Part shown: positions 36,338-48,964 of the stretch, piece after piece
Layout: each line of letters opens with the position of its first letter
Position numbering within the stretch: the first letter of the stretch is position 1
DNA from: Spongilla lacustris
Lineage: Eukaryota > Porifera > Demospongiae > Spongillida > Spongillidae
Reading direction: 5' to 3'
NCBI GenBank assembly: GCA_949361645.1
Contig: OX442431.1
Coordinates: 5,584,473-5,648,472 of the forward strand
DNA: 64,000 nucleotides
The notes under the pieces: generated by a model
The model's input: only the letters and a program-made list of their open reading frames with translations
Told to the model about the DNA's origin: nothing
The model's database searches: none
Program-made: the position numbers and the translations under genes

Positions 36338-38290
36338 CAGGGCCGTCGAGAGCTGGCACGGGCCCCAGGGCTATATAGTCCTTCCGGGCCCCCTTAGGGA
36401 TGGATTCGGTAGATATAAAACACCATACAGGGGGAAAATATATCGCTTTCGTGTAGTTGGGTTTTTAACTATTCATTTGTTGTTAGTGCATGTGGCGAAA
36501 ATTAAAAACACTTACTGCGTGCCAGTATAATTATGTAACATTATTTACCTACATGCATGCATATGTTACGCGCAAAGCATGGATTTGCGCAACCCTGGAT
36601 CCATGGTTTATGGTACAAACCATGGACTGGCCGTGCAATCCTGGGATTGCGTGTGTGCAACGCATAAATCAGGACAATCCTGGGACTGCTCGTTCGCAAA
36701 GCATAGATCTGTAATATGTGCATAATTATACTGCGATGGGAAACGAGTACATAAAAAATAACATGCACTTACAGTATTATAAAAACCCTATAGTGTACAA
36801 ATACAATTTTACTCTATACTGATGAGGCACCGAGCACAGTAAAGTTCAGAATTCTGGAAAATGAGGTAAGGTTCAGTCCTTCGTGTCTTCCTTTGTACTG
36901 TTGCTTTGCGAGCCTCCAATAATGCTACCAAACATTTCCCATTGAGAAATCACTTTTTCCTCACCACTGATCACCAGTTTCAGCAGAAATAAATTATTAC
37001 ATCAAGATTTTCATTGGCTTGCATATATAAATCACTTACTTTCGTTGCATGAATTTCATGCCGGCACATGTAGCCAATCAGCCCAAGACTCATTTCCATT
37101 GAATAAAATGACAAACTATCATTTCCTCCATCTTCACATTACCTCTTGCCTCAAGTCCTTCACTTTGAAAAGAAGATATGCAACTCTTTTGGTGCAAGGT
37201 TCCAGGCCACCGTACCTCCTTGCCCCTCGAGCAGCTAGAATCAGACAAATGGTCCATACCTATCCAATCATCAGGTGATTAACCTTTTAAGCTTGCAGTT
37301 AAAATCACAGCTTGCATGGAAACGCACTTGAGGCTACTACATAGGTTAGTACTCTTCTCATTGCTATATGCTGGATTTTAGTGGCACTTGATTTTGCTGT
37401 AGTTTATTGCACGAGAACTGGAAAGGGGACACATGCAGGCTGACAACTGAACTGAATTTCTGCACTCATAGACCGTGCACGTGGAAATGCTGAAATCTAT
37501 ATTTGTTTAAAAGCATACACACATACATGTATAGCTATGCCGGATGTGTATATGAGTCAATTTCCTTTATAAGAGTTTTTTTTTTGTAACCTACATTATA
37601 CACGACCACTTCAGTTGTTGACATGGTCATAAAAATCTTCCACATACACCACACTTTCTTAACACGGCTAGCATGGTGGTGTCGACATATACGTAACAAA
37701 TACTTATTACATGTTTCTAATGCTGGCTGCTGACGAACAGAGCAAATCACAGAGTCCATGTGCACTCAAAACTTCAATTTATATATAAGCGCGACTATCC
37801 AACAAATTTGCTCCCTGATTTCCTTTTTGACAAATACACTCATGCAATTTCATGCTCAGCACTGGAACTGATCGTTATGTAGGTCGCGATCGTCGCTCCT
37901 AGCTATGTCGGTGAAGGTGTTTGTGATAAATCCTAAACATTTCAAAAAAAAATTTGTCGTGTCTTTTGGTCGGCGCGGTTCTCTTCTCTTACAGCTCTTT
38001 CCGGCCTTTATTTTCTGCCACCGGGACTTTTGCTTGTACATTTTAGAAAACGAATTTGACGAAATTATATACGGTTTATGAATTATACATTCTATTCCGC
38101 TCGGAACGTATACATCTATATTGCGCCTAGCTGCGCAATGATCAAAACCGTAACGAAACATCAATCACGCACACACGCACACACACGCACACACACACAC
38201 AAAGTGACCAGCCGGGCGGCCCGGGCCCCATGTTAAACGACGGGCCCCGGGGTCAGCAGCCCCCCCGGCCCCCCCCTCTCGGCGGCCCTG
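36338..38290. mobile_element. 1.95-kb hAT element with perfect 8-bp TSD
   Basis: Termini CAGGGCCGTCGAGAG and CTCTCGGCGGCCCTG, flanked by AAAGCAGC at 36330-36337 and 38291-38298. Eight-bp duplication and CAGGGCC ends are hAT hallmarks. No intact transposase seen; the ORF at 37856-38164 (minus) has no motif I recognise. Non-autonomous. Confidence 0.82.
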
Positions 38291-38304
38291 AAAGCAGCAT
38301 ATGC

Positions 38305-39305
38305 GTTTGATACGTTCCATGCAGGACTCATTATGAGATACTGGAGGCAGCAGAAGAGTGACCAGGTCATCCTAGCCTACTAGCAGTATTTGCGCTTCGT
38401 GCACCTGGTACATGTAGGGAAAATAGCGTCTCTTGGGTTACGAAGGCGTCGAATTGCCTAAACCCCTCTTCAGTTGTTGTGTGATGCTATAAGGTTCGTT
38501 AGTTGTGTCGTGAATTCAAGTTTAAATGTCGATGCCCGCATGCATGTCCGATTTTAGGAGCAGCTGAAAACATGTCAGGAAGTACTCCGGACGTGACGTA
38601 AAAATAGCAAATTGCATTCCTTACGCCGTTAAAGGGAAGGGTCTATTGACGCAACTCCAGCTCCTTAGCTCAAAGCACAGTACCTGTACCTGCTACAAGC
38701 TTATCACGAGGCAACAATAAAGCCGCCCATACGTATTAAACAATGGTGCCGCTTGCAGCTTGGGCCATTGTGTATTGATAGTTGACCAGCTGCAGTGCAC
38801 ACAGATATTGATAAGGAGCCATATGGCATGTAGAGATTATTCATAGGGACCTCCAGGTATGCAAAGAGATGTTGAGGTTGTGATAAACATATATTGTCTT
38901 GGCAAATGTCCAGGTACCTGTAGGGAAAATAGCGTCTCTTGGGTTACGAAGGCATCGAATTGCTGAAACCCCTCTTCAGTTGTTGTGTGATGCTATAAAG
39001 CTAAGGTTCGTTAGTTTTGTCGGGATTGCAATGTTTTCAGCACGTCCCGTAAAATCGGACATGCATGCAGCTCAGGCATCGATCTTTAAACATGCATTCA
39101 CGACACAACTAACGAACCTTTACTTTATAGCATCACACAACAACTGAAAAGGGGTTTCAGCAATTCGACGCCTTCGTAACCCAAGAGACGCTATTTTCCC
39201 TACAGGTACCAGATGCACGAAGCGCAAATAGGCTAGCATGACCTGGTCACTCTTCTGCTGCCTCCAGTATCTCACAATGAGCCCTGGAAGCCGAACGCAC
39301 ATGCA
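38305..39305. repeat. Inverted repeat pair with a third direct partial copy
   Basis: 38310-38580 is repeated in inverse at 39030-39305 (shared GAGATACTGGAGGCAGCAG and GGGAAAATAGCGTCTCTTGG). A third partial copy lies at 38905-39030 in direct orientation. The only coding potential is short ORFs mirrored on both arms. Confidence 0.75.
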
Positions 39306-40315
39306 TGTTTCTGAGCCATAATTTTATTTTGTCACTAGACGGATGACGTAATCGAAGCTTATATCCCAAAGTTAGTGCGCTGTGCACTCGAACTCTGAGC
39401 AAAAGTGCACTCTGACTTTACGCAATTTTATGGGAGGTGATTAGTGCCACAATTACTATGGAACGCCAAACTGGACAAAATTATTTCTTCCTCACCGCTA
39501 TGGAACGCCAAACTGGACAAAATTATTTCTTCCTCACCGCAGCGATCTTGACTACCGAATCGATCCTTTGCGGTCATCGGATCGATTGTCCAGCTAGCGC
39601 ATTGCAGTCGAGCTAATCATAATATGCTAATACCACCCAAACCCGCGACCGGATCCAGTTTCGTACTGAGTTTACAGAACTTTGGAGCCTGACCATTTAA
39701 ATAATAAAGATGCTTTTGAGGCGTGGGATTTTAAGCAAGCTTTCTTTAAAATACCATATGTAGCGCGCGATCGAAGGTCTACAGACCAAGAGCAAGTCAG
39801 TGACCTATGCTCAAAGGCCTACTTTGTAAGTTTTTTTTTTATATTTCCAATCCAGCTGTGTGCATCTCATTCAGCTGATTCCGGGCTTTATTTCTCGCAG
39901 CTACCATTGATATTGAAGGATCTCATCGGGTTAGGTGATGGGTACAGCCGGATTTATCGAATAGGCCTACCACTCGTCCGTCTCCAGCCACCCTTCTGGC
40001 ACCACGGAACGGAAACCAACTGTACCTACTAGTCATACCTGAAATTTATGTGTGTATGTGTGTGCGCTCAGTCCACTGATCAGGTTATCACAATCTCTTT
40101 GCATATGCATGTGTGTGTACGTCTGTGAAGTATGTGCAGTGTTGTCTTGGGTGTGTTTATTTATAAGGTGTGCTATTCGGTTAACTTGATAGTTTTTACC
40201 TCTCATCTGTAGAGCAATCCAACTGATCTAAGTTGATCTCTTTGTAGATGCATCTGCACCTTTAAAAAACAATTAAATGATACGTGTTGATGTACCTAGC
40301 CTCTGTGTGCGTGCA

Positions 40316-40317
40316 TG

Positions 40318-40400
<83 letters not shown>
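40316..40400. repeat. (TG)n microsatellite inside the left arm
   Basis: About 84 bp of TG. The inverted partner is an AC tract at 47868-47915 in the right arm, so the microsatellite is part of the duplicated arm sequence. Confidence 0.95.
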
Positions 40401-40659
40401 AAGGAGCTAGAAGTGTGCATAAGGTACCACTGAGAGCTCTTTCATATCTTTGTTATTCAGGTCAAACAATAATTTGGAATCATGAAAGTCTTTAAGAACC
40501 AGAACCTAGATGGATTCCTTGTTGAAGGCCAGTGCTGCAGCCTTTGCTGAAATATTGCAGGCACTAATAACTGGAATTGAGGAGATTTAATCAGTCATGT
40601 TGAACACTTGAAGATATCCTTTTATCTCATTACTAGTGATTGGAGTAAATGTAATCTCA

Positions 40660-41240
40660 GTTGGTTGTTCTTAATAAATGAGATTGTTTAGCTCGCTTTG
40701 TAGCTCCTGGTAGATTTAAAACAAGAGCTTATATCTATGCTTCTATAATTATAATGAACATGATGACTATTAATGAACAGAGCTAGTAAACAAATGCAGA
40801 GAATAACCCACTCATCAATTCAAATGCACACTTGAAAATTTATAACATTCCAAATCCATCGTTTCCTACAACTGCTTCCACCATATCATCCCCTCATTTC
40901 CATTTTGCAAGTTTCAGCTGTTTGGAATCTTGCAGTGGGGTCATTAAAATGGACTGGGTCAAACGCCCATGTGGCAATTTTCCATCTGGAAGATAATGTT
41001 GGTAACACGTATGCACATGTACCTTGACAAGACATACCGTTTGCCTCATTTAAAAACTGATAGCTTGCTCTTCTAAATCTCATTGGAAATCAATTTCATG
41101 TCAAGAAGACAAAAAAATGAATTCCTATACAAGATGGGACTAACCTCTACAAACTTTGATACATAAACAAAATATCATTTCAATCTGTTGTGGGTAACGT
41201 ATGACAGAACAATGCACAAATAATGTTTTTAATCCCTCTA
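40660..41240 (+). repeat. Direct repeat A1, upstream of the RT ORF
   Basis: Diverged match to 44880-45300 (A2). Shared landmarks are ACAAGAG...TATATCTATAC-type sequence, ATCCATNGTTTCCTA, a CACAAGTT/GCAAGTTT block, and near the end CTCTATGAATTGATCCATA after GACAGAACAATGCACA. Lies directly before the ORF that starts at 41393. Confidence 0.65.
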
Positions 41241-41392
41241 TGAATTGATCCATAACTACTTTAACTTTATATAACATAATGGTATGCATAGTAATTATAT
41301 ATCAACATATACTATTTACAATCATATTTACGATACACGAATAATGCGTAATACACACAACACACTATAGCTACAGTTAATTAAATTTTAAG

Positions 41393-44349
41393 ATGGGAGC
41401 CACCTGGAGAGGATCGCTGTCGGAAGGGAAACCATGTGCAGTACAAGGGTGTAAGGAACATATTTCTCCATCCATGTGGCACTCCCATATGACCAATCAT
41501 GCCAAAGGGATTTTTCATGGTGATGTCCCTAACACCTGGTTGAAAACGTCTTTATATTTGCCATCATTGTTCAGAGTTGGTTACCTTGTCCCGTCAGTCC
41601 TCGCACAGTCTGAAATGTATATCATCTACATCATATGTATTAGCCTCCCCTGGTAGCCAAATTAAACTCCAGACAGTGCTGCTCTTCCACCAGATGTATT
41701 ACCTTCCCTAGAGGACGTTTTCAGCCTCAAATGTGCCACCATACGATTTATTCCTAACTGAGCTAAGCATGCCTTCTTAAAGAGCTCTCTCTTCATCCTT
41801 ACAGAGGGTTGTTTCTGAGAACTCCTTAGATTCCTGGTTGAAGCTTTTAATGCTTCAAAAGTGCATCGTTCCAAGTGCTAAGCGAGGAGGCCGTCATAAT
41901 AAACCAGTCCCCATTGAGGCTCTTTGTGACCTTTGGTTAAAGGATAGCTTCAGTGAATTGTGGAGTATGGCAAGGGCCCGTGCTTTACCATCCAACCGAT
42001 TGTATCATGCCAAGGACAGCTCTTCAAAACAACAGGTGATCTCAGCATCTCCCTTGCCCAAGATGGTCTTTATGGCAAGGCATGTCAGGCATTAGTTTCA
42101 TCAGGTGTTGCACCAAATTCTGAAGAGACATGGAAGTTGCTATTTACAAAGCACGCCAAGTGTGAACATCCTATCACACCTACTGCACCTGAATTTGATG
42201 TTGGCATTCTCAGTAGTGTTAACATAATGGCAATTTTGAGATCATTTCCTAAACTCACTGCTGCTGGGCATACTGGTCTCCATGTCCAGCATCGTATTGA
42301 TGCAGCAGACTCTCCTTTTCAGACAGCAGTTCTGTTTTCTCTCAAGGCAGTTGTTCATCTTCTTGCATCAGGAAGAGCCCCATCTCAACTTTCTGTCTTC
42401 CTCACTGGTGGAAACCTGACTGCGTTGAATAAATCTAAGCCTGATTGCCCCCTGGATGTTCGGCCCATTGCTGTTGGAGAAACCCTCTGCCGCCTTACAG
42501 GAAAGTGTCTGTGTGCTGCAGTGAAATGCAAGGCAGCAGAGTTTTTTTCATCCACATCAATTTGGTGTGGCATACCCTTTTGGCACAGAGAAAATTGCTC
42601 ATGGGCTGAGGAGATGTGTTGAGGAGCATTGGTATGACACTGAATTTGTTGTTCTTAAGGTAGATCTGAAGAACACATTTAATTTGGTGTCACGTCAAGC
42701 TCTATTGATCGAAGTTAAAAATCACTTTCCAGAGTTACTCCCTTGGGCCTGTTGGTGCTATGGGCAACATCCTTTGTTATGGCGCACAATGGGTCATCTG
42801 CAGTCTGAATCTGGAGTTCAGCAAGGGGATCTACTAGGACCTCTTTTTTGACATAGTCTTGAACTTACTAATTTCTGCTATCGCTAAAGATGAGGTTTGT
42901 TCACATCTTCAGTTCGATGCCTGGTATCATGATGATGGAGTGCTAGCTGGTCCCACATAGGGCACTGGCATTGATCAAAGGTATTGGTCCATCACTTGGC
43001 CTCTTTGTGAATGTGAGCTCTTCAGCCAAAGTGATCTGATATCTTTCCCATCTGACATGAAACAGTCTCACAATCTCAACATTGAGATCTTTGGAATTCC
43101 AATAGGTGACAAAGATTTTTGCTCAGCCTTTGTCTCCAGGAAGAGGTTAGAGGCAAGACCCCTGCTGGAACGACTTGAGGAAGTTGGTGCAGTGGACCCT
43201 CAGGTTGCTTTAACGCTCTTGCGTATGTGTGGCAGGTTCTTTCGGCTTGCACATCTAGTCCGTGCCACTCCTTCTTCACTTGTTATGGCTTCTCTTGAGC
43301 TTTTTGATGAAGATGTTCGTAGATGTTTTTCATCATGCACTGCAGTTGATACAACTGATGTTGCCTGGCAGCAAACCCAGCTAAGCCTAATAAGAGGAGG
43401 GTTGGGTATGAGGTCTCTGTCCTGCCACTCACCTGCAGCATTCATTGCATCTTTATACTCCTCTGGCTATGGCTCCATATCAGACCACCATCTCTCTCAT
43501 GCAGTACAGACATTTAATGCATTCGTATCTCCTTCTGATGCAATTCAGTCTGATGGTTTAGTTTCACCTCCAGTCCATCAAAAGCAACTTTCAAGCAAGA
43601 TTGATATATATCAGTTCAATAGCATCCTAATTGCTTCTTCTGTTGCTGATAAGGCTTGTCTGTTGTCTGTCTCATCCCCACATGCTGCTTCTTGGCTGTC
43701 TGTAGTCCCTTCTGAAGGTCTCGGCCTTCATCTTGAGCCTTCAGTATTCCAGGTAGCTGTCAAGTGGTGGCTTGGTTTGGACATCTCTAATGGTTCCCAG
43801 TGTGTCCTATGCCCAAACAGTGCATTAGATCCCCTTGGTCACCACGCCACAACATGCAAAAAAGGAGGAGACGTGGTCATCCGTCTCAACCATCTGTGCA
43901 ATGTGTTGGTGGAGACTTGCCGTAGAGCCCACTTGAGTGGGATGGTGGAGATGGGCTGCAACCTTACTTCAGACCGTGACCACTCACGCCCCACAGACAT
44001 TTTGCTACCCAATTGGGCCTTTGGTAAACCATCTGCCTTTGATATCTCAGTGACATCACCGCTAAATCCTAAAATTGTATCAGTAGCGGGATTGTCAGCT
44101 GTGGCAGCTGCGTTGTCCACTGAAGAGCGTAAACACACAGAAAATGACCCCAAATGCAATGCCTTGGGGTGGTGTTGTATACCTCTGGTTGCAGAGTCGT
44201 ATGGTGCTTGGGAAAAAGAAGCCATAAATTCATTTAAAATGCTTGCCTCCCATCTTGCCATAACATCGGGCAAAACAAAATCAGCTGTGCTGTCTGAGCT
44301 GTACAGTAGGCTCAACCTTAACTTTAATTGTCCTGAAGTAATGTTCTAA
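41393..44349 (+). pseudogene. Retrotransposon ORF: zinc finger, reverse transcriptase, restriction-like endonuclease (decayed)
   Basis: Read across frame breaks, the region encodes one retroelement polyprotein. The N-terminal part (41393-41550) has a CxxxxC/H zinc-finger-like motif. RT follows: an AAGHTGLH block near 42260, DVRPIAVGETLCRLTGK, motif A LKVDLKNTFN (42660), motif B SGVQQGDLLGPLF (42810), motif C WYHDDG (42920), where most relatives have a hydrophobic residue before DD. The intact C-terminal frame (43057-44349) carries a CCHC motif (CVLCPNSALDPLGHHATTC) and then RLNHL, RPTDILLP and AFDISVTSPL, the layout of R2/NeSL-type restriction-like endonuclease domains. Stops and frameshifts at about 41655, 42550, 42850 and 42958 show it is dead. 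No close clade could be named. Confidence 0.7.
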
Positions 44350-44870
44350 TGTATTAGTGATTGCCAATTGACATTATGCTATTTGCATTTGCTGCATAAT
44401 CAGCACCAAACAACTCTCTATCATTTCTTGCAACCATATCTATTTATGCATGTGCAGGTTAAGTAAAGATTTAGCTACTTCATGTACAATACTATGTGAC
44501 ACATTATTCTACTACCTTCTGTACAAGCTCACTTATATTATCAGGAATATCAAAAACATCAACAGCGATGTTTGTATTAGAACCTGATGTACAGCACTTC
44601 AGCAAAAACAGGATGGTCGCAACATCCTTGCACAATTTACATTGGCAATGTATACACCTAGACAGCAAAACTGCATGCATGCCAGTAAGGATACCTTTAA
44701 CATTGCTTGCTTGTGCATGATTAAGTACGTATGTGGCATGACCTCATACAGTACAGCACAATACAATAAAGCTACTTCGATTCTGTTTGTTTTCTCCATG
44801 GCATCATTGAAAACAAATTTCTGCCTAACTGCAATTCCGGCTCATTGGTTCCAAAAAAGATAGATTAGCT
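44350..44870 (+). repeat. Direct repeat B1, downstream of the RT ORF
   Basis: Diverged match to 45530-45910 (B2). Shared landmarks are ACAATACTATGTGAC, CTACTACCTTCTGTA, TGCATGCATGCCAGTA and a final AGATNAATTAGCTTAAANCA. Confidence 0.65.
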
Positions 44871-44879
44871 TAAAACAAT

Positions 44880-45430
44880 TTCACTAACTATACTGATGCG
44901 GTAGATTTACAACAAGAGATTGTTTTACAGTATATCTATACTTTTACAATTATGATAAACATAATGCCGGCCTATCAATGAACAGTGTTAAAATGCAGAA
45001 AATAACATACCCAATAACAAATGAAATGCACTCTTCAAATCAAATCCATTGTTTCCTATAACATATCCTTGCCTCAGTTCCATTTCACAAGTTGAAGCCG
45101 GCTGTTGGGAATGATATGAATGGCAACTTGTCAAATTCCATAGCAAGAATTGCATCCATCCCTATGAAGAAACGTAAAATGAAATGTGAAGACAAAGATA
45201 TATAATAATAAACAAAAAATCGTTTCAATCTGTTGTCGGTGAAGTGTGACAGAACAATGCACACGTAATGTTTTAAATCTCTCTATGAATTGATCCATAG
45301 CCATAGCTACTTTAAATTTAATGGTACAATAATAGTCCAGCGGTAAAGCTCTTATGCTGTTTCTATTAGTAATGGCATCTTCATTCGCTGCATACAAACA
45401 GCTATCTATTAGCATAATTCATTTCTATCT
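44880..45430 (+). repeat. Direct repeat A2
   Basis: Second copy of A1, placed between B1 and B2, so the order is A1, ORF, B1, A2, B2. A short run-on resembling the start of A follows B2 at about 45910-45960. Confidence 0.6.
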
Positions 45431-45529
45431 CTCTTGAATTATGGATTCTATACTTATGCAAGAACCTGTATTGTATGTATGTATTTATTATTATATTTGG
45501 ACGCGTCAAAAAAAAAAAAAAAAAAAAAA

Positions 45530-45920
45530 AAATTAGTACAATACTATGTGACTGATTCTACTACCTTCTGTATAAATCATCACAAACATCAACAGCATTG
45601 TTACATTTGTAAATGAACCTTTAGCTTGCACAATTCTGAACATTGCAGTGTTTAAACCTAGATAGTAAAACTGATGTGCCTGCATGCATGCCAGTAGGGA
45701 CGCCATTAATTATTTGCATGTGCATGAAGAAGTACATATGTTGACCTCATAAAGTACATATGTATAATACCTTAATCAGCCTAGAAGGATCAAAGCTACT
45801 TTTATTTGCTTCCTGGCATCAATGAATACAATGTTTTGCCTAATTGCAATTCTCAGTGGTTCCTAAGAAGATAAATTAGCTTAAAGCAATTTCATCAACA
45901 ATATATTAATACTGATGCAT
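45530..45920 (+). repeat. Direct repeat B2
   Basis: Second copy of B1 with small deletions, preceded by a poly-A tract at 45510-45531. Confidence 0.6.
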
Positions 45921-47590
45921 TGAGATAAATGTTTTTAAAACAAACAACACAGTAAGCATTAATTATAAATAACAATATGGTTATATCTAATCAGGTAAAT
46001 CCTTTAGTTAAATACAATGAGAACTTTAAATAACATATAGTAGCCTTGTTTGCAGACACAATATCCTTCACTAGATCAACGTCAGAAGAATTCTGGGTTG
46101 AAAGAATGATTTTAAAAATAATCTTCTACTGCACCATATATATATATATATAATTATAATATATATATAATTATATAGCTCATCTACACATATATCCCTT
46201 GTTTGCAGGTACACATGCACAGAATCATGATGTCCTCCTGAATTTCTAAGTCAAAAGCTCAAATCAATCACAACTGAAATCACATTCACCTTCTCTTCAG
46301 ATACATCTCCCTAAGATCATAAGGTAAATAAATAGACTTTGTCTAACTATATTGTTCACAAATAAGGGCCTCCTTTCATGACTATAAGTGCTTAAGCTGT
46401 CAAATAATAATGCCGTCATTACAAAAATGAAATTATGCAAGCATATATTTATCGCATCAGTGCTTTTGTCATCCCCTCCTTTCAATGGTTCATAAATCAT
46501 GTAGCTACTCGTATATACTAATGATGACCTTAGTGTGTAGTTAGTCAGGAAAACTGTACCCAAAATTGTGACAAGCATCCATCTATAAATACATGCACAT
46601 TTACAGGTTGTACATTATCAAGCTTATACATTGTGAGGAGACTCATATACATTTAGCAAATCAAGGTACCACTGCAATGGTACATTATAGGTACCTTTAC
46701 TGTTTCAATACTTCTGGTGTTGTCAATGGTTCAAGATCCACTCCTTTTGTGGTTTGCAAATCCTATACCTTTGGAAATATGATATAAGAAGTTCCTTAAA
46801 CTCCTCACTGTCATTTTTTTAAGTAACTTGACAAGCTTTACTTCAAGCCGGTCCAGCAAGAAGCAGTTTGTCTTTATTCTTCTCGGTGGATGTTAGTACT
46901 TGATATTCCATCCGTTTTTGAAGACATGCAAGGTGGTGTCTCCATACCATATTAGGTGTACCACTAGCTATTTGGAACTATTATAGCTTTTTCCTTCTCT
47001 CAATCTATTGTTCTGCTCTGCTTTGAACGCAGGTTCTGCATGCATGGAACGGTGCAGATGGTGGGGAAAATAATAATAAATTCTTACTTTAGTGCCCAAC
47101 AAAAACAACACTTAGCCATCAGCGGGCAGCATTTTGAATCATGAATTTCTAGAGGACATATAGTGATTCTGTGCCTGCAAGCAAGGTATATCACCTGCAA
47201 TTTCAGCAAAGGTTACAGCACTGGCCTTCAACAAGGAATCCCTTTAGGTTCTGGTTCTTAAAGACCTTCATGATGCCCAATTATGATCTCACACACCATG
47301 GTGCAGTATTAGACCTTACATGTAATTCTTAAAAAATCATTTCTTCAACTCATAATTCGATCTATACTGAATGTAAACAAGGATACCATACATTATTTGA
47401 AGTTCTCATCGTATTTCTTTTTATTCATAGGATTTGTCTCAGTGTTGATTTACATCTTAGGTATCACAATATTGTTATTTATGTCTATATCAGTGTTTGT
47501 TTTTTGGTTTAATCTCAATGCAGGTGCTACAAAACATGCAAGCTAAACAAAATCTGATTTTTTTAGGTGATAAACAACATCCACAAAAAT
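45921..47590. other. Core of the composite element, no gene recognised
   Basis: AT-rich, with an AT palindrome near 46138-46175. A block at 47150-47290 (CACTGGCCTTCAACAAGGAA) is a direct partial copy of the arm sequence at 47700-47800. Short ORFs show no domain. Confidence 0.45.
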
Positions 47591-47865
47591 AAAACAACTG
47601 AGAGCACATTTACTTCAATCACTAGCAGAACAGTAATGTGATAAAAGGATGTCTTCAAGTGTTCAACATGACTGATTAAATCTCCTCAATTCCAGTTATT
47701 AGTGCCTGCAATATTTCAGCAAAGGCTGCAGCACTGGCCTTCAACAAGGAATCCATCTAGGTTCTGGTTCTTTAAGACTTTCATGATTCCAAATTATTGT
47801 TTGACCTGAATAACAGAGATATCAAAGAGCTCTCAGTGGTACCTTATGCACACTTCTGGCTCCTT

Positions 47866-47867
<2 letters not shown>

Positions 47868-47916
<49 letters not shown>

Positions 47917-47970
47917 CATGCACACACACAGAGGCTGGGTACATCAACACACACACACACACACACACAC
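47868..47970. repeat. (AC)n microsatellite inside the right arm
   Basis: Two AC tracts separated by CATGCATGCAC and a short unique stretch; inverted counterpart of the TG tract at 40316. Confidence 0.95.
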
Positions 47971-48074
47971 ATGAACGGTGGACGCACATAATGACAACTG
48001 GAGAAGTGACCATTCTGTTGTTTAGATGGTAGGTTTAAACATTCCAATGACACTGCTAACATACACTCTTTCTA

Positions 48075-48964
48075 GGGCTGTTGCCGCCAGTACAGTTGCA
48101 CAGTTTTTAATTGGACCACTTTTCCCAATAGTGTCTTGATTTTTACAGGTACTGATTGGCCTTCAACAGATCCAGTGACTGGGGCTTCATTTTGCTGTGC
48201 TGCTTCGTCCCTCTTGTGCCAAATGGCTTCCAGTTCAGCTAGCATGTTAAATGATGAGGGAGTGGCCTGAGGTATGGATGAAGAGAGAAGAATGGTAGGG
48301 ATAGAGGAAGGAGAGAAGGGGGAAGAGGATGCAGGGTCGTAGCCAGATTTACGAGGTGGGGGGGCGGTCAGATATGTGCGATTGAGTATACTTAGAGAGG
48401 CCCTTTTCTAAATGGAGACAAATTTTACTATTAAATAGTCAGTAGTACCGTTGAAATCATGCACCAAATATTTATCAAATAACAATTCACTATTGGAACA
48501 TAGTGGGTCACGTCACTTGTAACCTTCATTATGGAAGGGGAGTTGTTTGACCCCCCCCCCCCCCCACCCCAGCCCTGGGATTAGGGGAGCATAGAAGGGG
48601 AGGAGGGAAGGTGGGAGGATAAAGAGGAGGGAATTATTGTAATCTATTTGTTTGGCTCACCTGCCGATCAAGTTCTCTTTCCCTCTGGCATCGTGGTGAT
48701 GTCATACATCTCTGACCCAAGTATCTGGTGCCAACCAGCTGGTGACAAAACTCCTCGTGAAGAGCCTGCAGCTGTTGGTGCTCCACTGTACACAAGCTTG
48801 GGAGCAACTCTGGACTGGTACTGCTGACTGCCATAAGGGTGAAATGCAGGAGCCCTTAGAATGACATCAGTGTGGTCTAGTACAGAGGACTGCAATGGAT
48901 CTAAGGAGGCAGTGAGCGAAGGAAAGGGAAGGGAGACAGATAGAGGAGGCCGTAGGGAGAGCAA
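48075..48964 (-). CDS. Unidentified coding-like exons in the right arm (candidate)
   Basis: Present only in the right arm (47990-49065 has no left-arm partner). Two minus-strand stretches look coding: 48640-48834 (MAVSSTSPELLPS, HEEFCHQLVGTRYLGQR) with an overlapping frame to 48964, and about 48075-48280 (FNMLAELEAIWHKRDEAAQQ, ending at a TAG). I do not recognise a family and could not fix the splice sites. It may be a captured host gene fragment or a transposon accessory gene. Confidence 0.25.

Larger units (their letters stand above)
36164..39420. mobile_element. 3.26-kb inverted-repeat insert in the left arm
   Basis: Ends TAGAGTCAGAGTGCAC and its inverse (with TAAAG), with arms of about 110 bp that include CATCCGTCTAGTGACAAA. 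It interrupts the outer arm: sequence GAAATTGCG on the left resumes as CGCAATTTTATGGG on the right. It contains a hAT element and an inner palindrome. Confidence 0.65.
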
